Notes: generated by a model from the letters alone, not told the origin. 64,000 nt of DNA from Ecdyonurus torrentis (GCA_949318235.1 OX439128.1:46961030-47025029), one strand, 5' to 3'. Shown: positions 44,292 to 58,615, numbered from the stretch's first letter. Translations and numbers: made by a program.

Positions 44292-45575
44292 GCAATTTGT
44301 AAGTCTATATCAGTTTTCAATGAGTTCGATACCTTAAGTTTATTTTTGAAATGTAGAAATTTCAAATCTTTTCTAACTCGCATGCAATAGAAGTTTACTA
44401 GATAATACATGAACGTGTTAATGAAAGAAAAACAAACTATTGTTTCAGCTGAAAATGTTGCAAGACTGATCATGCGAATAGAAAGACGACATCGTCTTAA
44501 CTTAAATGAAGATTGGTTACGTCGCACAGTTCATATCACAGTACCAAACGGCGAGTCTTCACGTCGTCCTGTACGTCGTATTTCCGTTACTTACGCACTT
44601 CGCATCGTCCCAATACCAAAACCAACACCACCACCGTTTACCCTTGCTGCCACAACTACCGAAGCTACAAAAGAAAATAGTGAAATGTCTTCTGTAGCAC
44701 CTGAGCAAGCTGAAACTACGATTTCAACTGTTGATAACGATACTGAAAGGATAGAGGAAGGTTTAAATACATTAAAAATAGACCTGAGCAATGAGACAGT
44801 AGAAAACGAGAGTGAAAATGAATTAATGTCAACTGTTTTTCCACCAGTGGAGATGGAAGTTACAATGCCTCATAATTTGGCTGAAGATTCACAAATCATG
44901 AATATTTCTTCCACAGAAAGTGAATTGAATGAAGATTATACAGATTTACCAGATATGATGACAACAACTTCAGATGAAGAAATTACGACTGCACCTGAAA
45001 TTATCACTGATTTAAATAATATTGATATTTTTGATAACGATGATCTTGCTGATGCATTAGAAACACCTATTATTGATTCTTTAAGATTAGATAATGAAAA
45101 TAAAGATGAAGAAACAGTAAATATTGAAGCAGAACTTTCAACAGAAATGTTTTCAAATGAAAATTCTGTTGAAAATGCAACAGAAGAAACAGATGCATCA
45201 AATCTCCCAGACATGACTCCTACTACTGAATACTTACAAATAACCACATTTGAGACAAATGAAAACAATATTACTTCTCCTGATAATGAGAAAATGATTG
45301 ATAAATTAGCTACTCAAGTTAATGAATCTACAGAATCTATTGAACAAGGTCTTGTTAAAATTAATATTCAAACAAATAATCCCGAATCTATAACACCATC
45401 ACCTACTTCGCAAATTCAATCACCAACTGTATCAAATAATTCTACTGTATCTAAAATTAAAACTGAAATGAAATCTATTTCAGGTTCACCAAAATATATA
45501 TTTAAAAACTCTTTAATTACCTACATGCATGATCTTAAACTGCAGCGTAGTGAAGAAACTCCAAGTTTAAACTAA
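39156..45575 (+). CDS. Secreted MNNL-domain protein with acidic tail; N-terminal half of a Notch ligand (530 aa)
   Basis: Exons: 39156-39221, 40736-41053, 41950-42031, 44449-45575; the joined frame is continuous. Residues 1-22 are a signal peptide (ALLCLILIRSAQT). Residues about 29-155 form the MNNL domain found at the N-terminus of Delta/Jagged ligands: VEGFYN..G, CC, CRTFFRVC, PLG..VTP, RFPYREWPGK and IVLEAWHD. Residues 156-209 match the segment just before DSL (RLIMRIERRHRLNLNEDW...). Where DSL should open with Cys the sequence turns into PIPKPTPPP and a 320-residue Glu/Asp/Ser/Thr/Asn-rich tail without cysteines or a membrane helix. The tail has N-glycosylation sites and an internal repeat (LPDM.TT.., IE.GL.K(I/L)..). 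AATAAA is at 45884. It probably binds Notch or lipid through MNNL, but lacks the receptor-activating DSL (inference). Confidence 0.82.
40170..40228. repeat. (GA)n microsatellite
   Basis: Dinucleotide tract of about 29 units in intron 1 of the MNNL gene. Confidence 0.95.
42324..44115. mobile_element. Composite non-autonomous DNA element in intron 3 of the MNNL gene
   Basis: The block is bounded by inverted G+C-rich ends: ccatggaccaggcccggctt on the left, and the reverse complement of aagccggccctgccatgg on the right. Both ends are followed inward by gcgggcctttt(g/c) and ggcccgggcttttg/agct motifs. The interior is AT-rich and non-coding and carries a nested hAT-type MITE (42542-42877) and poly-A/T runs. 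A further gcgggcctttggttttgatgagg near 43020 suggests several insertions of the same family. Confidence 0.5.
42542..42877. mobile_element. hAT-type MITE (336 bp)
   Basis: Termini are caggggggg.tcaaat and, inverted, caggggtgtcaaactcattt, a terminal sequence typical of hAT elements. Sub-terminal gcggcccgcgg / ctgcggcccgc motifs are shared. Flanking 8-bp sequences cagtatat (42534-42541) and ctgtatat (42878-42885) agree at 7 of 8 positions, as expected for a hAT target-site duplication. No transposase is encoded. Confidence 0.75.
44185..44247. repeat. Short near-perfect palindrome beside (TA)n
   Basis: agttgctctcctgcca and its exact inverse tggcaggagagcaact flank a gtgtgta..tacacac core, so nearly all 63 bases can fold into a hairpin. 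A TA tract (44252-44289) follows directly. It lies about 200 bp before the last exon of the MNNL gene. Confidence 0.8.
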
Positions 45576-46859
45576 GTTAAAAAAAAAAAACTTTTTAATT
45601 GCAATAATGATAATAAATGAACTATGCTTTTGTTCATTACACAAAATAACGGAAGATGCTTCTTGATTCATGGAAAAACAATCATTTTATAATATTGCCT
45701 GCGTGCAATATATGTCTGTAATAATTATTACAATTATGTAGGTGTTAATTGTAATTATTATAGTAAATAGAATCGTATTTATTGATTGAAATACCTTAAC
45801 GATGTGAACAAATCTACAAATCTTGTATGTGTACAACTCATTGTCTTTAACTTATTTATTTATTATTTATTAAAAAATATTTGAATAAACTATTTATTTA
45901 TTATAAGGGTTATTTATTTACTTCCTTCCATAAAATCCAATAAGTGAAATAAAAAAATATTGAATAGAAAACTCGTTGCATTTTAATTTTAGGAGAATTA
46001 AGAAATTCATTTTCATGACATTGATTTACTTCCGAGAATAAATTTCGTATATATTTAATCTGCATGATTTGGATGACTTAATTGTAGGATTGCCCTAGGA
46101 CAACTTTCTAATCCCTGAACTTGACAGTGGCATTACGTCATGAGTTGTTGACCTCGTTACCCAGTGCGGGGCCATGTGCGGCTCACATAACGGTCTTCTC
46201 CCGCCTCGTTTGCTGCAACAAAAGTATACAACCATGGACAGCCTAGTTTATGCACCTCATATTGTGCACATATTGTAATATCTCATTTACGCAATGCTCA
46301 TCTTGTGCTTATGACAGTTCTTACGACAGTACGTTATAATGTTATGTTTAATTGTATAGGAATAATTAATAATTTGTATTTGCATTATTTTTTTTATTTC
46401 TTATTTTTTTAATCAGGAAATAATTTTGAAAAAATTAGCAACACTCTAAATGATTTGTAAATTTGAGTTAAAATTCAAATATAAAATATATTCGATGATA
46501 TATATACGTCCACTTTTTTGTGCAATGACGTATTCATAGACATCAGTGATTGCATTTTAAACAATTTTATTTTGCAGCCCAAAATTGTAAAAACTCTATA
46601 CAAAACTCTATACAAACTCTGAATAGTTTTACACTTATTATTCTTATTAATATACACTTCAATTTTAAAAAAATAATGAAAATTCAATATAAACACTATA
46701 ACACAAGACACGCATATATTATGGTAGTTATAAAAGTACACGCATTATAAAACTGGACTAAACAATAAAGTATAAAATGAGGAGCGATATAATATGAAGA
46801 AATTATTTTTTATTGTGTTATTTGGTAAAATATTTTATATTTTGAAGAATTAACTTGAG

Positions 46860-46864
<5 letters not shown>

Positions 46865-46925
<61 letters not shown>
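46865..46925. repeat. (CT)n microsatellite
   Basis: Dinucleotide tract of about 30 units between the two half-ligand genes. Confidence 0.95.
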
Positions 46926-46926
<1 letters not shown>

Positions 46927-48065
46927 AATTATAATATTTAGGATAAATATTAGAATGTAGTAATTTTCGTATAAGTGACGTAAAAAGACGTAAAAGTTTA
47001 ACGTCATATTTAAATATAAATAAAAAATTTTCTCTTCAACTTTCTTGTTTTACCAAAAATTCACTATACTCACTATAAAAGAATCTCAATATTTATTTAT
47101 TTTCTAAAGCTACAATTTGCATAAACTCTATTTATTTACTTTTCACCAGGAAACTTGTAATGGGAATGAACTGAAATGACCTTTAAAATGATGTATGTAC
47201 TTTTTTTTTATTGTATGATTCTCTTTTAAAATGCGTCATAAGCTCAAGAAACTTTCACGCTAGGAATTCACATACAATAGAAGTCATTAAATTAATTTTA
47301 ATTACATATTTAAAAAATTCCCAATATAATTTATACATTTTAATTATTAATAAATTGATATTTTCAACAATTAAATGATATTAATTGCCTTTTACTACCG
47401 TGAAATGAGACAGATTACAAGTATAAATTGCTATTCTTTTGTATCTGATACCGTTTTATATTATATTTATATAATATTTAGAGCAGTATTGAATTTACAA
47501 AGACTTTATATTAACACAATGTTATGTAATAAAATATTTATAAAAAAGGTATGAATAGAATGAATTTTACCAAGAAAACAAGGTGCATTACGATAAAATA
47601 ATTTTATTTCACGGTACCGACACAGAAACCCGGTTTCTTTGTTTATTTTTTATTTTATTTTTTACCTCAAATTTCTAGCCACTAGCAATAGGTGATGATA
47701 CATAATTGAATTCGAAGCGTTATAATAATAATATTATTAATGTTATTTGATATTATAACACATAAGCAGTGTGTCAATAAAATGTTAGCATCTTGCTTTT
47801 ATAGGCATTATTTATAGCTACTTGTTATCACTCTTTTCAGAAATTTAAAATAGAAATAGACACACTTAAAATTTGCAAGTGGTATTATTGTGTGTGTGGT
47901 AACTTGTAAGTGATTTTAGACACCCTTTTTTAGATGTACGGGAAAAAACAAAACATTAATACATAATTTATGCTGCAATGCTGCATATTGCTATATTATA
48001 CTAGAGCGCAAATGTTACCATTTTAGAACAACTTAAGTAATATATGCTGAATATTTTTTTTTAAA

Positions 48066-48375
48066 TATAGGGTGGTTTTATTCATCTGAAAGTCGACGCC
48101 ATAACTAAGCGCTTAATAACAAGGGCCAGTATAGGATAATGACTCATTTTGCCAGTTTCAAAATACTTTACAATATTTTTGAGAGCATTGAATGCTGTTA
48201 ACAGGTTGAATTAGGACCTCAAGTATGCAAGAAAAATAATAATGACCAAAAAATAGCTAATTTTCCAAAGAAAATAGCCAAAAAATACGTTTGTCCTATG
48301 CTAAACAATGTTATTCATTGCTCAAGAAGAGCATCGAAAAGCATTCAGAATGACGTCATGCATACACACCCTATA
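48066..48375 (-). mobile_element. TAGGGTG MITE copy 3 (310 bp)
   Basis: The best-bounded copy: it starts TATAGGGTG and ends CACACCCTATA, giving short terminal inverted repeats with TA at both borders. It is the reverse complement of the copies near 15.7 and 27.5 kb, with the shared core gagagcattgaatgctgttaac and gacgtcatgcat. TA target duplication and the lack of coding capacity suggest a Tc1/mariner-type MITE. Confidence 0.7.
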
Positions 48376-49610
48376 TTATGTTATGTGGTATAAGCACTAT
48401 ATACACAATATAGCATAAATTGTGATGTTATGCATAAATGTTGCTGCATTGAGCTATATAGCATAATTATTTCATATTTGTTTTATACCATAATGTATAT
48501 AGGTAGCAAATAGGTATTTTTTTTCCTTCAAAATAATTGGTTTTTAGTTACTATACAAATAAGTTAAATGCTATGCTTTATTAATAATAATAATAATAAT
48601 TAACGGCTTTTTATTGGGCGAAATCAGGCTACAGAACCTCTCAATTTAACCCAACTGTTTAACAGTACAGTCAGTTACAATTTTAAATTAGTATAGACAC
48701 AAAATTCATAATGTTAATGTTTTTTTTTTTTTTTTTACTTATAAATAAATGTTTTTTAAATAATCCACAATTTATAGTTTTTAATTTTTATAAAATGGTT
48801 TAACTCAGTATAAAAAATACTTAAACACTTTTTTTATATACAATTATTCATGTTTTAAATATTAAACTTTTTGGTAAATTTTAATTGATAATACATTTTT
48901 ATATAAGTATAAATTTATTGATAAATTTTAATTGATAATAACGTGTTTTTTTATTGTTGTAATAATTAACAATAGTATTGCTTCTTTTGATTTTTTTGTT
49001 TCAATGCTTTTTTGCTTGAAATTCTATGTAGCCAATATTTCAAATTTGAATCGTTGTACCATTCGAGAGAAGAAGTAAAATTAATAATTTCATTTTTTTT
49101 TTGACTAAGCAGAGTATATAACATTACGTGACAAATCTTATTAAAGTTAAGAATTATGCAGTTACAATCTAAATTTGTTTTGTGTAAAACGACATTTTCT
49201 ATTCTTTTTTTTAAATTTAAGTCTAGTACCATTTTGTCTTAAATTATATTTTGGTCAGTATCACTGTAAAAAAAAAATGCACATCTGAAATTTTTTATGC
49301 ACCTTTTAATTAAAAATGATTGGTTTGTTTACGTCATCTTTATTAATTTCAGAATACACAGTACCGACCTGAACATGGGCCACCGTTACATTATTTTTCA
49401 AACAATGAATTTTTTTTTGTGAACTTAAACAACAGTATTATATAAAGATATTTTATTATTGTATTAAGAAGATTTTTTTTTATGACTGAATGAATTAATA
49501 TAAACAGCTATTTTCTCGACATGCCTTGAATATCACAGTTTTATAATATTATTATTTTACTTAAATTATGTAATAATAAACTACTACTTTATTTCCACCA
49601 ACCTTTATAT

Positions 49611-49649
<39 letters not shown>

Positions 49650-49696
49650 TATTCAAAATCTTTAATATAAAAATATATATATATATATTTATATAA

Positions 49697-49842
<146 letters not shown>

Positions 49843-50404
49843 TTACTTTTGTCAGAAAAGAGTAAAAAAAATCTCTCTCATTTAATTTTTATCTTTCCTA
49901 TGATAATAATCGCTTAACAGCAGCATTTTTTTATATATAAATATTTATAGTAATGCGTACGTGATCCATTTGTCACAAATAAAATTAAGTAACATTAAAT
50001 TAAATAGTATACGAAGCAAATCTATAGATTTGAATATAAACACCTTGAAAACAAGCTCGAACAAAGCAATTTAAATTTGTCAAACCATGAAACATTGACA
50101 CCGTGAGAAGTAATAATGACATTAGGAAATTATAGATATACGGTTCTCAACATCCCAAAAGAATTTGCACGGATATTTTTTAATTAAAAAATATATTATA
50201 ATAAAGTATACAAAACGTAATCATAAATTTAAAGATAATTTAATCCTCTATTGAAAAATGTATTTAAGTATCATAATTTAAATTTCCTCTTTTTTCTTAT
50301 ACTGTAAGCTTATTTCTCATTGGATTAAGTTAAACAAAATAATTAGCCGTAACCAATTAGAAAATGAAATAGTTAACGGCAGGTTTAGTAAGAGAGGTAT
50401 ATTA

Positions 50405-50586
50405 TACGTATTATAGTGTGTGTGTGTGTGCTGTGTATGTGTGTGTGTGTATAAGGATGATGGAAAAGGTATATACAGTTAGCACGGGTCAGACGTGACT
50501 CAGCTTAGCAACCAATGAGAGTTGGTGTACCACGTGATCAGTCTTCAACTTTAGCGGCGAGACGAACGACGGTAGCTTCAGACGCG
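50405..50586 (+). promoter_or_regulatory. Putative promoter/5'UTR of the DOS-repeat gene
   Basis: A G+C-richer block with GT repeats, a TATATA (about 50470), an ACCAAT (50511-50516) and an E-box CACGTG (50531-50536), directly upstream of the chosen ATG. An in-frame upstream ATG at 50515 would add 24 residues before the signal peptide and is considered less likely. Confidence 0.4.
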
Positions 50587-53500
50587 ATGGACAAGTGCCG
50601 AGTGTTAGTACTCGTCGTGTGCGTGTGTACTTTTCTGCCTGAAGTTTTGCCGGCTAGAAGAACTACCGTGCCCAAATGGAAGAAACAGGTAAATAATTAA
50701 TTAATATTTTGCAACTTAAATAATTTATTCTTATCAACTTTTTTTTTCTTTTTCTTTTTCTTTTTCTTATTCTTTTTCTTTTTCTTTTTCTTTTGAAGGA
50801 ACAAACTGTTGTGATTTAAATTCTACAGTATACCATAAATCAACATTTAGAAATTTCAATGCTTGCAAAAGCATTTCTTATTTGCTTTGCTTCTTTTAAA
50901 TTAAATTAATAATGTTTTAAACTTAACTTGGGGGGTTAAGAATAATTTTTTTCTCTCAAATTTCTGTTTTGAATATATTATAAGACTAGCTTAAGCAAGA
51001 TTACACGTACCAAAATAATTTAAAATAAATATAATATCACAATTTTGAATGCAATGCCATTTCTTATCTGCAAGTCAAAGGCAACTACTATCATATCGAT
51101 GGGAAAAGGACAATTTTACTATTACTTTTTTCTAAAATATAATACAATTTGGAATATTTGATTGTATATACAGCATTGAAAACACACAAAAAAATAATGT
51201 AAAAACAAGAAAATCATGAATAACCTTTACTATATAATATTAACTGGTTACTTAAAATTCAAGCATTGATGTTAAGCATTTTTTTTTTTAATAAAAACAC
51301 CTCGGAACGTTTTTTTTTTTTTTTTTTGTACTCTTATATTTGTATGACTCGTTTACTCAACTCATTTTCATATATTTATTTATTTAAAATACTTTTTTTT
51401 TAAATTATTTAAATTTATATTCAAGGATGTAAAGATTATTCTAGTTAAAATAATATCTACAAGGAAGATTCTTACGGTGATTCGTGATCTAGATTGGGTG
51501 AAAGTCTGCAGCAACAAGCAAGCAAGCAAACACCACCCATTACATTACAGGTCATACACTCGTGTGTACAAACCGCAGTGGGCGCGTGTCCCAGTGTTAC
51601 TAGTTCCGGCTTAAGCTCCCGCAGTGACACTTTAATTGACATCAATATCTCAATTATTTAATACAGCGAATATAAACTATACACGAAAAAAATAAAATCA
51701 CATGAAAATTTTTCAATTGCATGCTGAGAAAAAAACAAAAGAAATATGATAACAAAATAATAAGTATTTTTCTCATGCATACAGGAAATGATTTATTATA
51801 GAGCATTTTTTTCTCTCTCTTGTATGTGTGAAGTTGTATAATCACAGGATAAAACTAGAATGACCCCATAAATATTTAAAATAATTTACATAATAATAAT
51901 TAAAAATATTTACTTTTTTTTAGTTCATTTAAAAATTTGTTACTTTATGACATCCTTCTTTATTATATTTTAATTGACTGTGTTAATTCTCACAACAAAG
52001 CAGAAGCTACCTAAATTAATAAGATTAAAGTAGAAACTTAAATGCAAACATAAAAAATGATGATACTGTAATATGTTAGCATGATACGCTAAAATGTTTG
52101 TGTATTTATATACAATAGTTTTCTTATCCTCAATCTACGTAATTGTTAGGGAAAATAAAAATAAAAAACGAGGCTAAATGACGGAAAAGGTGTGATATAT
52201 AATAAACTTCAACGATAGTATAGATGATGAGATGTGACACCAATTAATTTAAGTGCTATAAAATGAGAAGACATATTTATTAATTCATTTCGTTACACTC
52301 ATTAACACATAAATTAAAAAAATAAATAAATAAAAATATCAACTGTATATAAAATGACGGTGCAAGAATTTTTTTTAATTGCACAGTACATTGATTTTAA
52401 AAACCTTATGAATATATTATATTAATCTCACTCATCAGACTCTGATGCTAAAGATTTTTAATTGTATATATGTACTCATTTCAAATTTAACAGGCATGTG
52501 AGCTGCCCACTACCCAGGATACTAACAGCCACTACACGTGTGACGAAAGTGGAGAAATTAAATGCGAGCCAGGATGGATCGGCGATATGTGCGATGTGCC
52601 AATTTGTCGCAAAGGCTGTGATCCTCTACAAGGTTACTGCAAAAGACCTGGCGAGTGCCGCTGTAAACTAGGTAAACTAAATTAAATATACTTGCCAATT
52701 AAAATATACACAAAAACAAGTTCGAGTAACTTCTTAATTTAACATTAATAATGACAAATTTAGCTCATCGTTTTTTTTTTTATAAGTTCAACAGAGTTCA
52801 GATTTTTTTTTTTTTTTGTAACAGGACGTTTACAAATATTATGTAAATAGGTGTCCATTTCTAATGTTTTTGTTTTTTTAATTAATTTTTACAATTTTAG
52901 GTTTCTATGGCGAGAAATGTGACAAGTGCATCCCACTCCCCGGATGCCAGCACGGTTACTGCAACTCCAGCTTTGAATGTACTTGTCGCGAGGGTTGGGA
53001 TGGCATTTTCTGCTCTGAACGTAAGTACAAAATCAAAATCATATAATATATATAAAAAGAGATGTTGGAAACATTTTTAAAATATATAATTTTGCTTTTA
53101 TATGCTATAGTATCACCTTATTAGATTGATGTTCATTAATAAATAAACTAAAAAAATCAAATAGACAATATCATATTATTTTTTCCAGCAATTTGTCGCA
53201 GCGATTGTCACGCTCAAAGAGGATACTGTGAACAACCCGGAGAATGCAGGTAAGGATTCCCAACATCATAATTTGTTATCATCTTTTCAAAGAGATGAGA
53301 AATTTCACGGGGGAAATCTTTTAAAATTTGAACTCATTAGCAATCATAAAGTATATAGTAATTAATTACAAATTAAATTAAAACAAACTTTTTGTTGTTG
53401 TTATTATCACACATAAATTTAAGATGAATAAGTGTACACGCAGAGTTAAGACTTTCATTCTCTTGGGTGAAATAATAAAAATAACATTAAAAATATCTAG

Positions 53501-54220
53501 AAACTAAATAACTTTTTTAAAATTTATAAACTCCTATAACTTTTATTTATGGTTAATAAAACAAAGAGCTGTATCTAAATTTACAAAACAAACGATAAAT
53601 TTAAAGCTAGTGTCCCACCTCACTATACATAAACATTGTGACACGTGTGTGTAGGTGTCGTTTAGGCTGGGCTGGTGAGACGTGCAAGGACTGCCAAGTA
53701 TTACCAGGTTGTCAGCACGGCTTCTGTAACAAGCCTCTTGAGTGCCGCTGTCACGAGGGTTGGACTGGAATACTTTGTCAGCAAGGTAAAAATATGATTT
53801 AAGAAATGATTTTGTTATGTTCGTAAATGCAATGACAATTATTGAATATCACTAATGTCTATATACATTGTAATAAATAATTGCAATATCTTAGAGTTTA
53901 GATATTTATTATATTAATTTTAATACACTATTTTTCCAGCTATTTGCTCCGACACTTGCCATAGAGACCGTGGATATTGCAGGAAACCCGGTGAATGCAG
54001 GTTAGTACTTTATTAAATTTTTTTTTTTATTATTATTATTATTTATAAATAAATAAATATTAACGTTTTCATTTTCCTCCTTTGTATATTGTTGTATTGA
54101 AGATTGTGTTTTCTATATTATAAAAAATTCCCTGAGCTTATTATACATGAAGATTTTATTCATCTCGGTATAGTACGTGAACAAAATTCTTAAAACCTAA
54201 TTTTATAATGTTACATAGTA

Positions 54221-54280
<60 letters not shown>

Positions 54281-55082
54281 TGTGTGTGTGTGTGTGAGTA
54301 AAAACTAAAGTTTTGAATTATAAAAAGCTTTGTATAGATTTAATTATTTACATTATATCGATATTACCAAGAATCATTATATTTTTAACTAAACCAGACA
54401 ATATAATGCGGTAACTTCTGTGTTAGCAGTAATCTGCCTCCATCACATTCATAGTCAATTTATCAACTCTCTCTAATTATTTTTGTACAGATGCAAGGTT
54501 GGCTGGTGGGGCAAGGACTGCAATGAGTGCTATGCATACCCTGGTTGTGTACACGGATCTTGCAGCAGGCCATGGGAATGTAACTGTGAGGCTGGATGGG
54601 GTGGCATGCTTTGCGATCAAGGTAAGCATTCAACAGCAAGCTTATATATATTAAATAATATTGGCCAGAAATGCCTTCAAACAATAGTCTACATATAATG
54701 AAAGAAATAATTAATAAAAAAAAAAAAAAAAAAATTAGGTGAAAAAAATACAATGACATTGTTTTTCTCAAATGCTAAAATATTATCTTCCAATAATTCA
54801 TAATGTTAATTAAAACCTATAATGTTTAATTTTATCATTATATTCTTTGTAGAGCTGACTTACTGCGTGGATAACCCTAACATGTGTGAGAACAACTCTA
54901 CATGTGTAAGTTTGACTGAAGAAGATGGTAATTACCGCTGCCTATGTACCGACGATTACACTGGACGCAACTGCGAGGTCCTTAAGATCCAACCCACAAC
55001 GGAGGAAGCAGTGGTTGACAATGAAACCACACCACCATCTCGTCGCCGCTCCAAAATTATGATTCTCGACAAGGGATATTAA
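50587..55082 (+). CDS. Secreted half-DSL and triple DOS-EGF protein; C-terminal half of a Notch ligand (337 aa)
   Basis: Exons: 50587-50688, 52494-52671, 52901-53020, 53189-53249, 53655-53785, 53940-54000, 54491-54621, 54853-55082; phases join cleanly. Residues 1-22 are a signal peptide ([18 protein letters not shown]), followed by a basic linker. Residues 36-67 correspond to the last four cysteines of a DSL domain (C..HYTC..GEIKC..GWIGDMC); the first half (YYG, two cysteines) is missing. Then come three modules of exactly 64 residues (70-133, 134-197, 198-261). Each is the Delta EGF1-EGF2 pair (ICxxxCxxxxGYCxxPGECRC..GW, then PGCxHGxCxxPxEC), the DOS motif of Notch co-ligands. A canonical EGF (about 266-300) precedes a short basic end. 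No transmembrane segment. Modules 2 and 3 share exon sizes (61 and 131 nt), showing exon duplication. Probably a soluble Notch modulator (inference). Confidence 0.87.
54220..54298. repeat. (GT)n microsatellite in intron 6
   Basis: Dinucleotide tract with two GA interruptions in the intron before the third module's second exon. Confidence 0.95.
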
Positions 55083-55550
55083 GCCCTAATTAAAATTAAT
55101 TGAAAACAGTCTTTTTATCGTCCCACCTTTACTTAAATTATTTTAATTGTAAACTTAATTTTAAGTTCATTATATCTGGTTTTTAATTTTTCGTGGGTTT
55201 TGGTTTGGTAATTTTTGAACGTGCTTTTGTGAAATTTTTATCAATATTTTTTTAATGACTGAAAATTTTCAATGTTTTATAAAAACTAAAAATTTTGTGC
55301 ATGTGTAATTTTGAGTTTATGATAAACGTTAAGAAGGACTGTGTGTTATAAAATAACAAAAACGCATGACATTAATCTATGTCATAGATTTACCGCCAAT
55401 AAATGTTGATATTTCTTGAACTACATCAAAATTTTAAAAGAAAAAAACAACAACTTGGATATCACTGTAACGACTGCAAATAATTCTGATTAAGATAACT
55501 ATTTTATTTATTTTAAGTTATTTATTTATTGTATTACTGTATTTATTTTT

Positions 55551-55556
55551 AATAAA
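55551..55556 (+). terminator. Candidate poly(A) signal of the DOS-repeat gene
   Basis: AATAAA about 470 bp after the stop codon, just before the TA tract and retroelement. Earlier AATAAA copies (for example near 55400) could also serve. Confidence 0.35.
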
Positions 55557-55596
55557 AACAATCACAAATCCAATTATTTTGCTATACGTGTACTTT

Positions 55597-57262
<1,666 letters not shown>

Positions 57263-57263
57263 G

Positions 57264-58605
57264 AAGTCAGTGATATATATCTTGAAAAACTGGAAAATAA
57301 GGCGATAACAACTTACACACCAAAGCCAGTGATATATAAAAGATACGTGGATGATACGTTCATTGTTTGGCCACAAAATGAGGTACCAGTTGAATCATTC
57401 TTAGATCATATGAATAATCAGGCAGCAACTATTAAATTCACAATTGAATATGAGAAAGAGGGTGAACTGCCCTTCTTAGATGTAAGGGTAAAAAGATCTA
57501 TAGAAAACAAAATTACGACTTCAGTATATCGAAAAGAAACAGACAGTGGGAGATATCTAAATTTCAATTCAAATCATCCACACTCTACAAAAACAGGTAT
57601 AGCAGCTACGTTATTACATAGGGCAAGAACACACTGTAATGATAAAAAATTAATAAATGAAGAAATTAGTAAAATAGAACACATTTTAAAAGAAAATGAT
57701 TATCCATTACACGTTATTCATAAAATAAAAAATAAAAACAGCAAAGAAAGAAACAATACTGAAGAAAAGAAACCAGACGCAACCATTTGCATCCCCTATA
57801 TGCAAGGGTTGAGTGAAAAAATACAACGTATTGGTAAGGGAGTCAATCTTCGTATTGTTTGTTCTTCCAGAGACACATTAAAATCAAGTTTAGCACGTAC
57901 AAAACCAGACATGAAGAAAAATATGAATAAAGATGTAGTATATTCTATACCCTGTGTATGTGAGAAAGAATACATCGGAGAAACGGGTCGTCCATTGGAC
58001 ATCAGGGTGAATGAACACAGGCAAAAAATAGAAAAAAGAGATACAGGATATTCAAAACTTGTAGATCATGCACTGGAGAACAGCCATCAAATTCAATGGG
58101 AGAAAACAAAGGTGATAGGAAGAGAAAGTCATTATAAAAAAAGAAAAATATTAGAAGCAATAGAAATGTCAAGAAGAAATAATGAAACAATCAGTCAACC
58201 TAGTTTTGATTTGCCGCCTATTTGGTTTCCACTTATAGATTCATGTAAAAAGACTGTACCACGTGATCGTACAGGTGAAAATATAAACAATAAAATAACA
58301 CCTGACGAGGACGAGCCACTCCCCCCGTTGCGGAGGTCGGCGCGCCTCGTGAGCAAGAGTCAGTAAGCTGAAGAAGAGTGCAGACACTGTATGTTTCTAC
58401 ATACGCACTCGAAAACGTTACAATTTGGTGTAAATATAACATAGCTATGTATATATAATTTTTAAAAAACTGTGAATTGAGTCTTTTTATTAACTTATAT
58501 ATAAGTGACAATTTTTTATGGTGTTGTGTGTTATTTTTTATCGTCAAAACAAGCAGCGAGTGAAAGCCCAGGGTCTTATAGAAGGTAAGACTACAATGAA
58601 TTTTT

Positions 58606-58615
<10 letters not shown>
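57264..58615 (+). mobile_element. Penelope-like retroelement, right copy (5'-truncated, plus strand)
   Basis: Mirror image of the left copy, truncated slightly further in, at the SDIYLEKLE part of the reverse transcriptase. The frame runs in from the junction; the first ATG is at 57329 and the stop ends at 58366. The YVDD motif and the complete GIY-YIG domain are present. The 5' ends of the two copies meet head-to-head at about 57263 with no visible spacer. Confidence 0.9.
58368..58414 (+). ncRNA. Hammerhead-like fold, right Penelope-like copy
   Basis: Same sequence as in the left copy: CTGAAGA (58368-58374), stem II GAGTGC (58376-58381) with GCACTC (58405-58410), GAAA (58411-58414), then AACGTT. 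Confidence 0.4.
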
